From positions 1 to 64,000 of the forward strand of contig CAWBNO010000005.1 of NCBI GenBank assembly GCA_963790095.1: a stretch of 64,000 nt of DNA, read 5' to 3'. Of this stretch, positions 43,067-51,636 are shown piece by piece (position 1 is the stretch's first letter; the number at the start of each line of letters is the position of its first letter). The notes under the pieces are model-generated. The model was not told where the DNA came from, ran no database searches, and worked only from the letters and a program-made list of their open reading frames with translations. A program made the translations under genes and the position numbers. This DNA is from JAAXQD01 sp963790095 (GTDB taxonomy: Bacteria; Desulfobacterota; Desulfobacteria; Desulfobacterales; UBA11574).

Positions 43067-44262
43067 GCCCCCCCTACCGATTCGACCGGATGGAAATTGC
43101 CGGTTCCCTGGGAGACCTGGGGACCCTCCTTCCCATTGCCATCGGCATGATTCTTATCAACGGCTTGAGCCCCATCGGGCTCTTTTTTTCCATCGGCATC
43201 TATTTTATTCTGTCGGGGATCTACTACGGCATTACGGTCCCGGTTCAGCCCATGAAGGTCATCGGTGCATACGCCATCGCAACGGCCATGACCCAGTCCC
43301 AGGTCTTGGCGTCCGCCGCCTTGATGGGGGTGATTCTGCTGGTCATCGGCGGCACCAACGCCATCACCCTCATCGGCCGATACATCCCCAAACCCGTGGT
43401 CCGGGGGGTCCAGCTTTCCACCGGCACCCTCTTGATGGCCCAGGGCGTCAAGTTCATGATCGGCACGTCGAAATTCCAAGCAATGCGGAACCTGGCCGAA
43501 CCCTATTTGACCGTTCAGCACATGGGGCCTGTATCCATCGGAATCGTCATCGGAATTGTCGGCGGGTTTCTGACCCTGCTCCTCCTGGAAAATCGAAAAC
43601 TTCCCGCCGGCCTGGTGGTCATAATAGGGGGGCTCTTTCTGGGGCTGGTTCTGGGGACCCACGAAGGGTTCGACAAACTGAAGATCGGCATCTATCTTCC
43701 GGAACTGCTCCCCTTCGGATTCCCCGCCGGTGCAGACTTCACCTTTGCATTTTTTGCCCTCGTCCTCCCCCAGGTGCCCATGACCATCGGAAACGCCGTG
43801 GTGGCCAACGCAGATCTGTCCCAGGAGTACTTTGGCGAGGATTCCAAAAAAGTCACCTACCGGTCCCTGACCATCAGCATGGGGCTGGCCAATCTTATGG
43901 CCTTTGTCCTGGGGGGCATGCCCCTGTGCCACGGCGCCGGGGGTCTGGCGGCCCATTACCGGTTCGGCGCCCGCACGGCCGGCTCCAACCTGTTTATCGG
44001 AAGCCTGTTTCTGGCCCTTGCCCTGTTTCTCGGCGCCCACGCCTTGTCGGTGGTCTACCTTCTGCCCATGGCGATTTTGGGGGTGTTGCTGGTTTTTGCA
44101 GGGGGCCAGCTGGCCTTGACCATCCTGGACATGCAGACCCGGAAGGATCTGTTCGTTGCATTGCTGATTCTGGGGATCACCCTGGCCTCGAACCTGGCCG
44201 TGGGGTTTATGGCCGGCATCGCCGTGGCCTATGTTTTAAAGTCCGAAAGATTGCACGTATAA
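43063..44262 (+). CDS. MOT1-family molybdate (sulfate-permease-like) transporter
   Basis: A 399-residue inner-membrane protein with ten to twelve helices. MOT1 hallmarks are EIAGSLGDLGTLLPIAIGM, PVQPMKVIGAYAI (the QPMK motif), LPQVPMTIGNAVVANADL and GGMPLCHGAGGLAAHYRFGA. MOT1 proteins are distant SulP relatives, best known as high-affinity molybdate transporters in plants and algae; bacterial members are annotated as putative sulfate transporters. Sulfate reducers need both anions, so the substrate is open. Translationally coupled to the kinase-like gene. There is no STAS domain. Confidence 0.85.
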   Translation: MSPPYRFDRMEIAGSLGDLGTLLPIAIGMILINGLSPIGLFFSIGIYFILSGIYYGITVPVQPMKVIGAYAIATAMTQSQVLASAALMGVILLVIGGTNAITLIGRYIPKPVVRGVQLSTGTLLMAQGVKFMIGTSKFQAMRNLAEPYLTVQHMGPVSIGIVIGIVGGFLTLLLLENRKLPAGLVVIIGGLFLGLVLGTHEGFDKLKIGIYLPELLPFGFPAGADFTFAFFALVLPQVPMTIGNAVVANADLSQEYFGEDSKKVTYRSLTISMGLANLMAFVLGGMPLCHGAGGLAAHYRFGARTAGSNLFIGSLFLALALFLGAHALSVVYLLPMAILGVLLVFAGGQLALTILDMQTRKDLFVALLILGITLASNLAVGFMAGIAVAYVLKSERLHV

Positions 44263-44453
44263 AGTGCCTAAATTGCCTAAAATGAACTAAAATGCCTATT
44301 TATCCCGTATTAAACGGGGAAGTTGAGGAAAGGAAAGCCTAACCGGATTCAAGTGAAATGCTGAGGGACTTGGTAAGATCGTTAGAAAAAACCCCTGAAC
44401 TCTGAACTCTGAACCCTGGTAACCCTTTCTCCCAAAGAATTGGGAGATGAACC

Positions 44454-44654
44454 TCATTTTTTGATGATCCACAGAATGATCGGAATCAGGATGGCCGCCA
44501 GAATGATCAGGATTCCGGGGGTGGACAGATACGGCCGATACCAGGGCAGGTTCCTTGCCCGTGCCTTCTTGACTTCGGACAGAAACCAGTTCCCCACCAT
44601 TATGGCCGCCACCAGCGGCGCGATGAATCTCAGAATTTTTACCCAATCCGGCAA
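44454..44654 (-). CDS. Small membrane protein, two helices
   Basis: 66 residues. Start is TTG at 44654, 6 nt after GGAGA. Helices at about residues 7-25 (ILRFIAPLVAAIMVGNWFL) and 46-64 (PGILIILAAILIPIILWII), joined by a basic loop with LPWYRPYLSTPG. Ends Lys-Lys. A typical conserved small inner-membrane protein of deltaproteobacteria, of unknown function. Convergent with the molybdate transporter gene. Confidence 0.6.
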   Translation of the reverse strand: MPDWVKILRFIAPLVAAIMVGNWFLSEVKKARARNLPWYRPYLSTPGILIILAAILIPIILWIIKK

Positions 44655-45096
44655 AGTGTTCTCCAGTGTTTAAAACCCCAAACAAGGGGGCAAATCAGGT
44701 TTCGTTGACAAAACCTCTGTATTTCAAGTCGCCCCTAAAGTCAATTCCCACCCCTGAAAGAACCTTGATATTTTTTCTCTCGTAAAGCCGCCCCAGTACC
44801 ATCTTCCGGAGTTACGGGGCAGGCAAAGTCCGCAGAGAAAACATCATGCCTTCGGCAAAGCGACGATATCTTTCTTAGCAATCTACTGTCAGGATTTACG
44901 CGTTTATCTTTGGCTGCTGTTCATATCCGGCTGTCAAACCTGCCCAAAGGGCTTGGGTTAATTCTTTTCGCCCTCTCAGCGAAAAGAAATAAGAAAAAAA
45001 CTCCTCTGCGTACTTTGTGCCTCGAGCGACAGTCCCGCCGAAGCGGGACAAGCGGGCGGTGAATACAAACCTCCATTCCAACAACTCCGGCATCGA
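44655..45096. other. Intergenic stretch with small repeats
   Basis: About 440 bases. GCCGCCCCAGT ... CGGGGCAGGC at 44781-44826 resembles 31001-31045, and 45004-45062 is repeated at 45844-45902. No gene. Confidence 0.4.
45004..45062. repeat. GTGCCTCGAGCGA repeat, copy 1
   Basis: TCTGCGTACTTTGTGCCTCG ... AAGCGGGACAAGCGGGCGGT; the same words recur at 45844-45902. Such rRNA-operon-unrelated GCGGGCGGTGA elements are scattered in Desulfobacterales intergenic DNA. Confidence 0.5.
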
Positions 45097-45489
45097 CTAT
45101 TTTGAAACCTTGATGGCCAGGGCCGCCACTACACCCCAGACCAGGTTGAAAAAGGTCACCAGAATCGGCGTGTACAGGCCGAGATCCAATCCAAAATAGC
45201 CTTTTTTGGCCTGGAGGGGAAATATCACCAAAAGCTGGACCAGAGTGGGAAGCACGCTGATCAGCGCACCTTTTAAAATAAGTTTCGTATTCATAAAGGG
45301 CAGCGCGAACAAAAACCCCCAAATCCCGCCCCACACGATCCGCGGATAGAGCCAGGCGGTTTTCAGCGCCGGCGCCATGGCCACCCCGAGCTGCTTGTTG
45401 ATTCCGTATTCACCGAACGCCCATACCGTCAAGCTGTTTGCCAAAGCCCCCAGACATCCGGCGGCAAAACAAATAAGCAGTTTTTTCAT
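45097..45489 (-). CDS. Four-helix membrane protein
   Basis: A 130-residue inner-membrane protein with four hydrophobic segments: LLICFAAGCLGALANSLTVW, the region WLYPRIVWGGIWGFLFALPF, ISVLPTLVQLLVIFPL and LVTFFNLVWGVVAALAI. Basic C-terminus. The start ATG follows AGGAGGA. The pattern fits a family of small conserved integral membrane proteins found in sulfate reducers, with no known role. Single gene, pointing toward the small membrane protein at 44454. Confidence 0.65.
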   Translation of the reverse strand: MKKLLICFAAGCLGALANSLTVWAFGEYGINKQLGVAMAPALKTAWLYPRIVWGGIWGFLFALPFMNTKLILKGALISVLPTLVQLLVIFPLQAKKGYFGLDLGLYTPILVTFFNLVWGVVAALAIKVSK

Positions 45490-45663
45490 ATCGTCCTCCT
45501 GACTTCGCGCAAACCCAGCGAACCTGATCGTGGATAGAATCTACATCTGAATTTATATTATATGGATTAAAGTAATATTTTTCAAACCCTTATTGGTTTT
45601 TTGTCGATTCTCCATTTTTATCTCACCGCATAGGCGCGGAGTACGCAGAGTTATTCTTGGTTA

Positions 45664-45833
45664 TTTTGCTTTTCGGTGAGGTGCCGAAAAGCAAAACGAT
45701 ATTACCCTTCGGGTAGAATGCTATCCGAGTTAGCCAAGAAATTTCGTGAGAATTTATAGCATATCGGTTTTTTGTCCTGCTTTCAGCAGGACGGATTGGT
45801 TTTCCATTGCCGTCAACTCAACGGCAATGGAAA
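45664..45833. repeat. Cluster of three perfect hairpins
   Basis: Stem 1: TTTTGCTTTTCGG/CCGAAAAGCAAAA (45664-45696). Stem 2: GTCCTGC/GCAGGAC (45775-45793). Stem 3: TTTCCATTGCCGT/ACGGCAATGGAAA (45801-45833). None has a following T run on both sides. They lie at the border of the accessory region. Confidence 0.5.
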
Positions 45834-45843
45834 AAATATTTAT

Positions 45844-45902
45844 CTCTGCGTTCTCTGTGCCTCGAGCGAAGCTTCCGTCATAACGGGAACAAGCGGGCGG
45901 TG
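45844..45902. repeat. GTGCCTCGAGCGA repeat, copy 2
   Basis: Second copy of 45004-45062, with about 80 percent identity by eye. Confidence 0.5.
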
Positions 45903-45940
45903 AAAATTGTCTAACTTACCTGCGCTTTTTCCCGTCCTTT

Positions 45941-46033
45941 GTGCACAGAAAATTGTGCACGACGCACATAAATATGTGCAACTAAACCCACCAACAATTC
46001 TGAGTCCTAATGATATCAGAAGGTTAATATCTG
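45941..46033. repeat. GTGCAC repeat module, copy 1
   Basis: GTGCACAGAAAATTGTGCAC (an inverted repeat), then CGCACATAAATATGTGCA and a homologous tail (ATATCAGAAGGTTAATAT). Copy 2 is 49080-49175. Confidence 0.55.
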
Positions 46034-46079
46034 GAACGCCTTTTGCATTTTAAGTTGTGTTTGATCTAACGAACTACGA

Positions 46080-46220
46080 ACCACGAACAAGGAACCAGAA
46101 ATCAGAGGTCCGACGTCAGCAATTCAGAGATCTAATCAAAAAACCTGGGCCCTGAAACCTGAGCCCTAAGCCCTGAGGTTTGAACCTGAACCCTGGGCCC
46201 TGAGTACTGATCACTGACTA
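46080..46220. repeat. CCTGAGCCCT low-complexity stretch
   Basis: Imperfect repeats of CCTGAGCCC / CCTGAACCC / CCCTGGG words over about 100 bases. Non-coding and characteristic of intergenic DNA here (see 41940 and 44390). Confidence 0.5.
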
Positions 46221-46359
46221 TCCCTTGAATTCATATAATATTTGTGTTAAGGGGAGAGAGGATTTTCTTTGGCCTGCAATATCGATCTCATCAAAACCTG
46301 ACCTGAATTCCTCACATCCGAAGATCCACTGTAGCAAGATGTAAAACGCTTCATTTTTT

Positions 46360-46413
46360 TTGGACTCATTTTGTTCCCGTTTATCAAAATACTTAGGTCC
46401 GATAATAATAGTT
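46360..46413 (+). promoter_or_regulatory. TTGGAC...TAGGTCC module, copy 1
   Basis: TTGGACTCATTTTG, then CCGTTTATCAAAATACTTAG and GTCCGATAAT. It lies 20 bases before the DUF2293 gene start. One of five copies (others at 47773, 49421, 51023 and 55366). Confidence 0.55.
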
Positions 46414-46432
46414 GGGATACGGAATATTTCAG

Positions 46433-47128
46433 ATGACTAAGCACGACAGAAAGCAAAAGAACGAACTCAAGGTGTTTATCTCAAGCCGCGAGTCGAGATG
46501 TGATGAATGCGGTGAGAATCTCGGCCAGGGTGCCTGGATATTACTCCAAGGGGATGACAAGGGCGCTGCATGTTTGAGCTGTGCTGACCTTGATCACTTA
46601 GTCTTTCTGCCTTCCGGCGACGCTGCCCTCACTCGCCGTTCTCGAAAATACTCGAAGCTCTCGGCCATCGTCCTTAAATGGAGCAGAGCACGCAAACGTT
46701 ACGAGAGGCAGGGGTTGCTGGTAGAGAATGAAGCAGTTGAGTTGGCAGAACATGAGTGCAAGGCGGACGCAGAAACACGAAAACTGAGGCGCGCTCGCGC
46801 AGCTATTCGTAGAGCCGAACTTGATGAGGAATACATAGCAGGTTTTGCTGCTCGCGTTCGCGAATTGTATCCGAATTGTCCGATCGGAAGAGAGAAGGTG
46901 ATTGCAGAGCATGCCTGTCGTAAGTATAGCGGGCGCGTCGGTCGAAGCGCAGCGGCCAAAGAGTTGGATAAAAAAGCAGTTTTTCTCGCAGTCGCTGCCC
47001 ATGTTCGCCACCAAGAAACAAACTACGACGAACTTCTCCTGGCTGACTTCGAGAGATGGGAAGCACGTGAACAAGTGCATGCTCAAGTTTCTCATGTGTT
47101 GGCTGAATGGCAATCAACCACTTCCTAA
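46433..47128 (+). CDS. DUF2293-type protein with N-terminal zinc ribbon
   Basis: 231 residues from ATG at 46433 (a TTG at 46412 is an alternative). N-terminal ribbon: SRCDECGENLGQGAW ... GAACLSCADL. Middle: VFLPSGDAALTRRSRKYSKL, then a charged helical linker. C-terminal: EHACRKYSGRVGRSAAAKEL and AVAAHVRHQETNYDELLLAD, matching DUF2293 from memory. Molecular role unknown. The upstream module at 46360-46413 probably carries its promoter. First gene of the accessory series, all on the plus strand up to 52818. Confidence 0.65.
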   Translation: MTKHDRKQKNELKVFISSRESRCDECGENLGQGAWILLQGDDKGAACLSCADLDHLVFLPSGDAALTRRSRKYSKLSAIVLKWSRARKRYERQGLLVENEAVELAEHECKADAETRKLRRARAAIRRAELDEEYIAGFAARVRELYPNCPIGREKVIAEHACRKYSGRVGRSAAAKELDKKAVFLAVAAHVRHQETNYDELLLADFERWEAREQVHAQVSHVLAEWQSTTS

Positions 47129-47200
47129 AAAGGCGCAGGCAGGCGACGCCTTAGATGCCGCGCCCGTGACGCACCGCGTTGTGTGTCCTATAAATGAATC

Positions 47201-47710
47201 ATGGCAATCCTCCGTTGCACAAAAAAGTTGCTAACTGAATTAAAAACCAAACCATCGGAAGGGACGATTTCCTCTGATGTGGTAGGAAGTTGGCACGCAA
47301 ATCTTTTAAGAGTCGATCGAAGGAAATGCATTCTTTTTACACACGATGCAACGCTTTATTCATTTCTCGTACCAGGACTTAAGAAACCCCAGTTTGAAAA
47401 TGTCCGAGAGGTTTTTGGACAGAATTTATTTAAAAATCTTCTCTGGGAAAACTTTCCCCAGAATCAAATCGAGATTGTACTTGATGAACATCGCGAAATT
47501 ATAATTGCAAAAACAAATAATCGTAGTGTCTTGGGCTCAATGACAGATCTTGCCTTTCAAATAAAATATCAAATTGCTGCAATGGGTGGACTGGTGAACG
47601 TCAATCTTGCGGAATTAAACCACGGATTAAATCGTATTCCTATGAGCGCCATAAAGGAAATATATAGTATCTACGAATTAAGGAAATTATTAAATAAATT
47701 GAGCACATAA
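47201..47710 (+). CDS. DUF6933-type protein
   Basis: 169 residues: ILRCTKKLLTELKTKPSE, SWHANLLRVDRRKCILFTHD, TLYSFLVPGLKKPQFENVRE and KNLLWENFPQNQIEIVLDEH. The beginning .L.CT.KLL and the F.N..TL.S....K fit the DUF6933 family of small soluble proteins found near toxin-antitoxin and transposon genes; the family has no known function. It follows the DUF2293 gene by 72 bases. AT-richer than core genes, suggesting transfer. Confidence 0.6.
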   Translation: MAILRCTKKLLTELKTKPSEGTISSDVVGSWHANLLRVDRRKCILFTHDATLYSFLVPGLKKPQFENVREVFGQNLFKNLLWENFPQNQIEIVLDEHREIIIAKTNNRSVLGSMTDLAFQIKYQIAAMGGLVNVNLAELNHGLNRIPMSAIKEIYSIYELRKLLNKLST

Positions 47711-47772
47711 CAAGGGCCTGCCCAGACTTCCGGGACGCTCTTTAAATATATTCTTTAGAGCAATAATCTCCT

Positions 47773-47833
47773 TTGGACTTTATTGCCCCCCCTTTACACT
47801 TTAATCAAAAAATTTGGTCCAATAATTAGAGTC
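47773..47833 (+). promoter_or_regulatory. TTGGAC...TTGGTCC module, copy 2
   Basis: TTGGACTTTATTG, then TTTAATCAAAAAATTTGGTC and CAATAATTAGAGTC. The most divergent copy; upstream of the aspartoacylase-like gene. Confidence 0.45.
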
Positions 47834-47842
47834 AGAATCCTT

Positions 47843-47927
47843 AATGAAGCTCACCGCAGGCCCGCTGAGCGGGATTTCCGTTTCACTCCAACAAGCTGCG
47901 GGGTATTCAGGCGAAGGCGAATAAAAG
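47843..47927. repeat. Dispersed 84-bp repeat, copy 2
   Basis: Second copy of 35325-35408; differences are single bases plus one inserted G near the GCAGGCCCGCTG segment. Confidence 0.6.
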
Positions 47928-48029
47928 AATTGACAGTATCCTGGATTATTTGTTAAAGAAATTAAGAAGTTACAAGCAGACCCGGAGTTTGTATGAAAAA
48001 ATATTAAGATTTACAAAGAGATTTTTAAT

Positions 48030-48926
48030 ATGAAAATAGAAAATAAAATATTGGTTGTTGAAGAATTGCCGGATGGGTCTCCAGTCCGAATACCTTATTT
48101 TATCGTAGATTCAAAAAAGAAAGGACCCACTACAGGAATCGTCGCAACTCAGCATGGAAATGAGTTCTTCTCAATCGTTGTTCTCAAAGAATTCTTGAAG
48201 ATTAAATATCCTCTCAAAGGAAAAATGATCATCTTCCCCCTGGCAAATCCTTTGGCATACAATGTAAAAGAAAGAACCAGCAGGATAGATAGAAAAGATA
48301 TGAATCGTTGCTGGCCCGGAAAGGAAGATGGCGTAATCACCGAAAAAATGTGTTACAGCATATTCAAAATACTTAATCGATGCGGTTGTGTTTTAGATCT
48401 TCACAATGGCAGTGAAAACATCCTGGACACGCCTCAGGCAAGATTATATGAATTTAGGTACTCTGATGTAGAGGATTTGGTTGACCATCTCGATGTTCCA
48501 TTTATTTTACTAAGAAAAGAACCTCTTGAGAATACACTGGTGGGTTGCCTTCTAGACAGAAACATAAAAGCAATAACTGTTGAATTGGGTGAAGGGAAAA
48601 GAATCACTTATAACTATATAAACAAAGGGATAAAAATAATTGAAAGCTTTCTGAGACATACCGGAAATCTTTCAAACCCCCGGACATTCAAATCAATACC
48701 GATAGATGATGACAAAATGAGAATAGTTAAAGCAGAGAATAGCGGATTGTTTATTCCGAATATCGAACAGCTTGGGAAAAAAACAGATTATTTAGGAAAT
48801 TTAATCAGTTTTCCTGATTTCTCTGAAAAAAAGATCCGTACTCCCACTAAAGGACATATATTAAGCCTATGGGTAGGCGGTGTTATTGCAAGAGGAGAAC
48901 TATTGGCAAGAATAACCAAAGATTAA
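48030..48926 (+). CDS. Succinylglutamate desuccinylase / aspartoacylase family protein
   Basis: A 298-residue M14-like zinc hydrolase. Zinc ligands appear in VATQHGNEFFS (H42, E45) and in CVLDLHNGSEN (second His). The general-base Glu is in KAITVELGEG. C-terminal beta-rich part with KGHILSLWVGGVIARGELLA, as in AstE/AspA relatives. The family removes N-acyl groups or acts on amides; the substrate is not known. The gene is clearly AT-richer than its neighbours, and is probably acquired. Confidence 0.75.
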   Translation: MKIENKILVVEELPDGSPVRIPYFIVDSKKKGPTTGIVATQHGNEFFSIVVLKEFLKIKYPLKGKMIIFPLANPLAYNVKERTSRIDRKDMNRCWPGKEDGVITEKMCYSIFKILNRCGCVLDLHNGSENILDTPQARLYEFRYSDVEDLVDHLDVPFILLRKEPLENTLVGCLLDRNIKAITVELGEGKRITYNYINKGIKIIESFLRHTGNLSNPRTFKSIPIDDDKMRIVKAENSGLFIPNIEQLGKKTDYLGNLISFPDFSEKKIRTPTKGHILSLWVGGVIARGELLARITKD

Positions 48927-49079
48927 ATCGCGTTTGAGAAAGATACAATAAGAATGGGGGCTAAGCTTGAATTGTGAATAAATGGAGATAAAGCCCCTAA
49001 AATAAACCACTCAACGTATAAAAAAAGAAACTTATTTTTTAGCAGCCTCCCGGAAGGCACGTCATTTTTCCCCCTTTTT

Positions 49080-49175
49080 GCACAGAAAATTGTGCACACC
49101 GCACAAAAAAATGTGCACCAAAACCCCTTTATATTTTAACCTTTAACAATATCAGTATGTTAAATTTTGGTACGC
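49080..49175. repeat. GTGCAC repeat module, copy 2
   Basis: GCACAGAAAATTGTGCAC, then CGCACAAAAAAATGTGCACC and TTTAACAATATCAGTATGTT. Matches 45941-46033. Confidence 0.55.
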
Positions 49176-49420
49176 TTGTTGCTATGTAAGTAGCATCTCA
49201 TCGAAGCATGCAGATACTGGGACGCCGTCTGTCTGAAGGTCCCCTGTGGCACCACGGGCTTCGCAGCAACCTGAAGAGACATAATATACATGCTAAAGGG
49301 GAATGATTTTCCTTGACCTGCAAAATCGATCTCATCAAATCCTGACCTGATTTCCTCGCCTGCAAAGATTCCCGGATAGCATATTGAATCCTGCTCTGCG
49401 CTGCTGAAGAACCCTTTAAT

Positions 49421-49479
49421 TTTGTCTGACACACTTTGTATCCGTTTATCAAAATATTAGGTCCAATAATTATAGTTAT
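49421..49479 (+). promoter_or_regulatory. TTTTGTC...TAGGTCC module, copy 3
   Basis: CCGTTTATCAAAATATTAGG, then TCCAATAATTATAGTTATG; the left arm is altered (TTGTCTGACA). Upstream of the 49725 orphan gene. Confidence 0.5.
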
Positions 49480-49492
49480 GCCGAGAGGTATT

Positions 49493-49662
49493 AGAAGCTA
49501 TCTCAAAATAATCTTTTGGCCCAATCTCGGCGTTGGAACCTTGTTTTAAGTCCTCGACATACTTGAAGTATGCCTGCGGGTTAAAACCCGGCTCCGCCTT
49601 TTTATCCCGCTGGGTTTTAGCGGGGGATCTTGAAACAAAATCTTTATTTTGAGATGGCTTCT
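49493..49662. repeat. MITE-like element with terminal inverted repeats
   Basis: Left end AGAAGCTATCTCAAAATAA, right end TTATTTTGAGATGGCTTCT, the complement with one mismatch. The 170-base interior has small stems (CATACTTGAAGTATG; GGGTTAAAACCCG). Confidence 0.65.
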
Positions 49663-49724
49663 ACTCACAGCCTGCATGTAACAAGAATACCAGCAAAAGA
49701 ACTGAAAGTGACAAGGAGGCTATT

Positions 49725-50960
49725 ATGTCATTAGAAGCAGGAAAGGGAGAGCACAAAGCATATCGAATCATGCCCGAGATGACGGAGGATACTGCGCAAC
49801 TCCAAGCACGAAAGCACTATGTCGGTGTCGAGGCCGTGTCTTGGTATATCAACAAAGAGTCGTCATGGTTTACGAAACGAATGGCTTCGGGGACACTTGA
49901 AATTAAACTTGCCAATGGTCTTGAAAAATATCAGGCAGCGTTGGGAACATTTTCGCTAAAAGGGGGCGCAAGGTTTGCTCCCATTTTCCTGCGGCCAGTT
50001 CTTCCGGATCGAAATTATCGAGGTGGGCCACTGACATTTTCCGTGCATCTTACAGCAGTAAAGAAGAACACAGCAGTCGGTAGCCTTCTCAAGAGCGCAG
50101 CAAACGCCAGCTTGGGTATCGTTGCTGGTATGGTCGATACGGCTGCTGTAACAGGTCCAGCACTGTTATTGATGGCCGCAAGTGGCGAGCTTGTCAGTGG
50201 TGTTAAAGACATTTTAGGTAGTTCAGCTGATGGTCGTGAGCCCTTATTCGATGATAATGGTTTAGAAGTAACCATCCAGGCATCTGATATTGTTGGCCCA
50301 GCCGTTTTCCTGCTGATGCATCGAGGCATGTCACTTGATCAAAATAAGTTGGAAGTTCGATCGAGTGGCGAGTTGTTGATACCATTCTATGATGGAGCAT
50401 TGCTTGAGGATGGAGCGTGGCTATTGTTGAGAGTTCGGCGAACTGATGAATATAGTAGTGTTCGTTTCTGGTTTGCAGAGGCACGGAAGTTGCGTGGGCG
50501 AATTGATGATTTAGCTAATGATGTGGCTGATGGTGTCGTTGACAAAGACGAAGCTCTCAAAGAATTCTCGCCATCTGAGCGTGGGGATAAGACAATATTT
50601 GATGAGTACATGCGTCTCCGCGCTGTAATTCGTAACGATGGTGTATTGACGGAACGAGAGGCTGCTTCTTACGTTGGTCAGCTTAGATCGCGAACGATGC
50701 AGGCCAAGAGCGCTATTGAACAAGGGAAAGAATCCTCATTGGCAGAAGAAATTAGCACTGTCACGGAAGCGATTGTAAGTGGTTCATCAGTACCTGAACC
50801 CGTGAATGTTGTATTTTTAGAGGAAGCTGAGTCGATAATAGAAGCCAGAAATATATCGCTTGCTTTACCAATCGAAGTGGGAACAGTCGCAGATTTAAGT
50901 GGCTCAAACCTTATTGAAACAATGCGTTATGTGCCGAACAGTTTCGATTTAAGCCTATAG
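49725..50960 (+). CDS. Orphan protein of unknown family
   Basis: 411 residues; AAGGAGG lies 6 nt before the ATG. Residues 1-110: beta-rich (YVGVEAVSWYINKES, TLEIKLANGLEKY). Residues 115-165: hydrophobic Ala/Gly-rich stretch (LGIVAGMVDTAAVTGPALLL) that could be membrane-active. Residues 175-260: another beta-rich part. Residues 265-411: charged helices with two Asp-rich segments (GVVDKDEALKEF and DGVLTEREAASYV) that vaguely resemble EF-hand loops but lack the full pattern. No homologue recognised. The following genes encode a phospholipase A2-like and a DUF6765 protein. The Ala-rich centre would fit a pore- or membrane-binding protein, as speculation. Confidence 0.6.
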   Translation: MSLEAGKGEHKAYRIMPEMTEDTAQLQARKHYVGVEAVSWYINKESSWFTKRMASGTLEIKLANGLEKYQAALGTFSLKGGARFAPIFLRPVLPDRNYRGGPLTFSVHLTAVKKNTAVGSLLKSAANASLGIVAGMVDTAAVTGPALLLMAASGELVSGVKDILGSSADGREPLFDDNGLEVTIQASDIVGPAVFLLMHRGMSLDQNKLEVRSSGELLIPFYDGALLEDGAWLLLRVRRTDEYSSVRFWFAEARKLRGRIDDLANDVADGVVDKDEALKEFSPSERGDKTIFDEYMRLRAVIRNDGVLTEREAASYVGQLRSRTMQAKSAIEQGKESSLAEEISTVTEAIVSGSSVPEPVNVVFLEEAESIIEARNISLALPIEVGTVADLSGSNLIETMRYVPNSFDLSL

Positions 50961-51022
50961 AACGTGCATTAGGCGATTTGCGAGACGCTCTTCAAATATA
51001 CTCTTTAGAGCGATAATCTTCT

Positions 51023-51089
51023 TTGGACTATATTGGACTCACCTTGAAACCGTTTATTAAAATATTTAGGTCCAATAATTACAGTTATA
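51023..51089 (+). promoter_or_regulatory. TTGGAC...TAGGTCC module, copy 4
   Basis: TTGGACTATATTGGACTC, then CCGTTTATTAAAATATTTAG and GTCCAATAATTACAGTTATA. 18 bases before the phospholipase-like gene start. Confidence 0.55.
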
Positions 51090-51106
51090 AAAAAAGAACC
51101 CTAATT

Positions 51107-51535
51107 ATGAAACTTCCTGAAATAGGCGAAATTATCGCCACTGAACGAGCTCTCGAACTGTGCCGGCATTTCAACTTCGACTACCTGGTCGCCAGGATCG
51201 AGGCTGATCCAGAATCGTTTATGGATTGGGAATTCGATGGCTGCTCCTGCCTGCTGGACAAGTCTCTGGGACTGTTAACCGGCTGCGAGTGGTGGGACAT
51301 CACCTTTCGCTGCTGCCTGCCACACGATCTTTGCTATGCATACGGAGACCCTGGAAATGGTGCGGAACGCAAACAAGTGGACGCCAGGTTCTACAGCGAT
51401 CTGGTCAACAAGGCGGGTATGAAAAAGTGGATGGCCTCTGTCTTCCTAGCCGGCGTCCGAATTGGCGGTGCCGAATCATTCAGGCGCTCCTTTTCCTGGG
51501 GGTTCGCCAGGGTGAAAAATAAAAAGGTATCATGA
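51107..51535 (+). CDS. Prokaryotic phospholipase A2-like protein
   Basis: 142 residues from ATG at 51107. The core CCLPHDLCYAYGDPGNGAER has the C-C-x-x-H-D-x-C-Y pattern of secreted and bacterial phospholipase A2, with H73-D74 as the catalytic dyad. An upstream DGCSCLLDKS could be a weak calcium loop. There is no signal peptide, so it is cytoplasmic unless exported by another route. Predicted reaction: release of fatty acid from the sn-2 position of phospholipids. Placed between an unknown protein gene and a DUF6765 gene, all on the plus strand. Confidence 0.75.
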   Translation: MKLPEIGEIIATERALELCRHFNFDYLVARIEADPESFMDWEFDGCSCLLDKSLGLLTGCEWWDITFRCCLPHDLCYAYGDPGNGAERKQVDARFYSDLVNKAGMKKWMASVFLAGVRIGGAESFRRSFSWGFARVKNKKVS

Positions 51536-51636
51536 TGCCAACAGGGCAATGCACATTATTTAGGTATTAAGCAACAGCCCTCTTGGATGCGACTCTAAAT
51601 GATGGATATTTAGCCTTTAACCAAAGGAGGTTTGGG

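Larger units (their letters stand above)
47711..48029. other. Intergenic stretch with repeats
   Basis: Holds the GCTCTTTAAATATATTCTTT block (also at 50985-51010), the TTGGAC module (47773-47833) and the second 84-bp repeat (47843-47927). No gene. Confidence 0.45.
48927..49724. other. Intergenic stretch made of repeat modules
   Basis: About 800 bases with no supported gene. It contains the GTGCAC module (49080-49175), a block matching 46240-46330 (49290-49360, with GACCTG and CGATCTCATCAAA in common), the TTGGTCC module (49421-49479) and a MITE-like element (49493-49662). Confidence 0.5.

Noticed and set aside
42859..44040. 393-codon minus-strand open frame
   Set aside because: Shadow of the MOT1 and kinase-like genes; low-complexity Gly/Gln/His composition.
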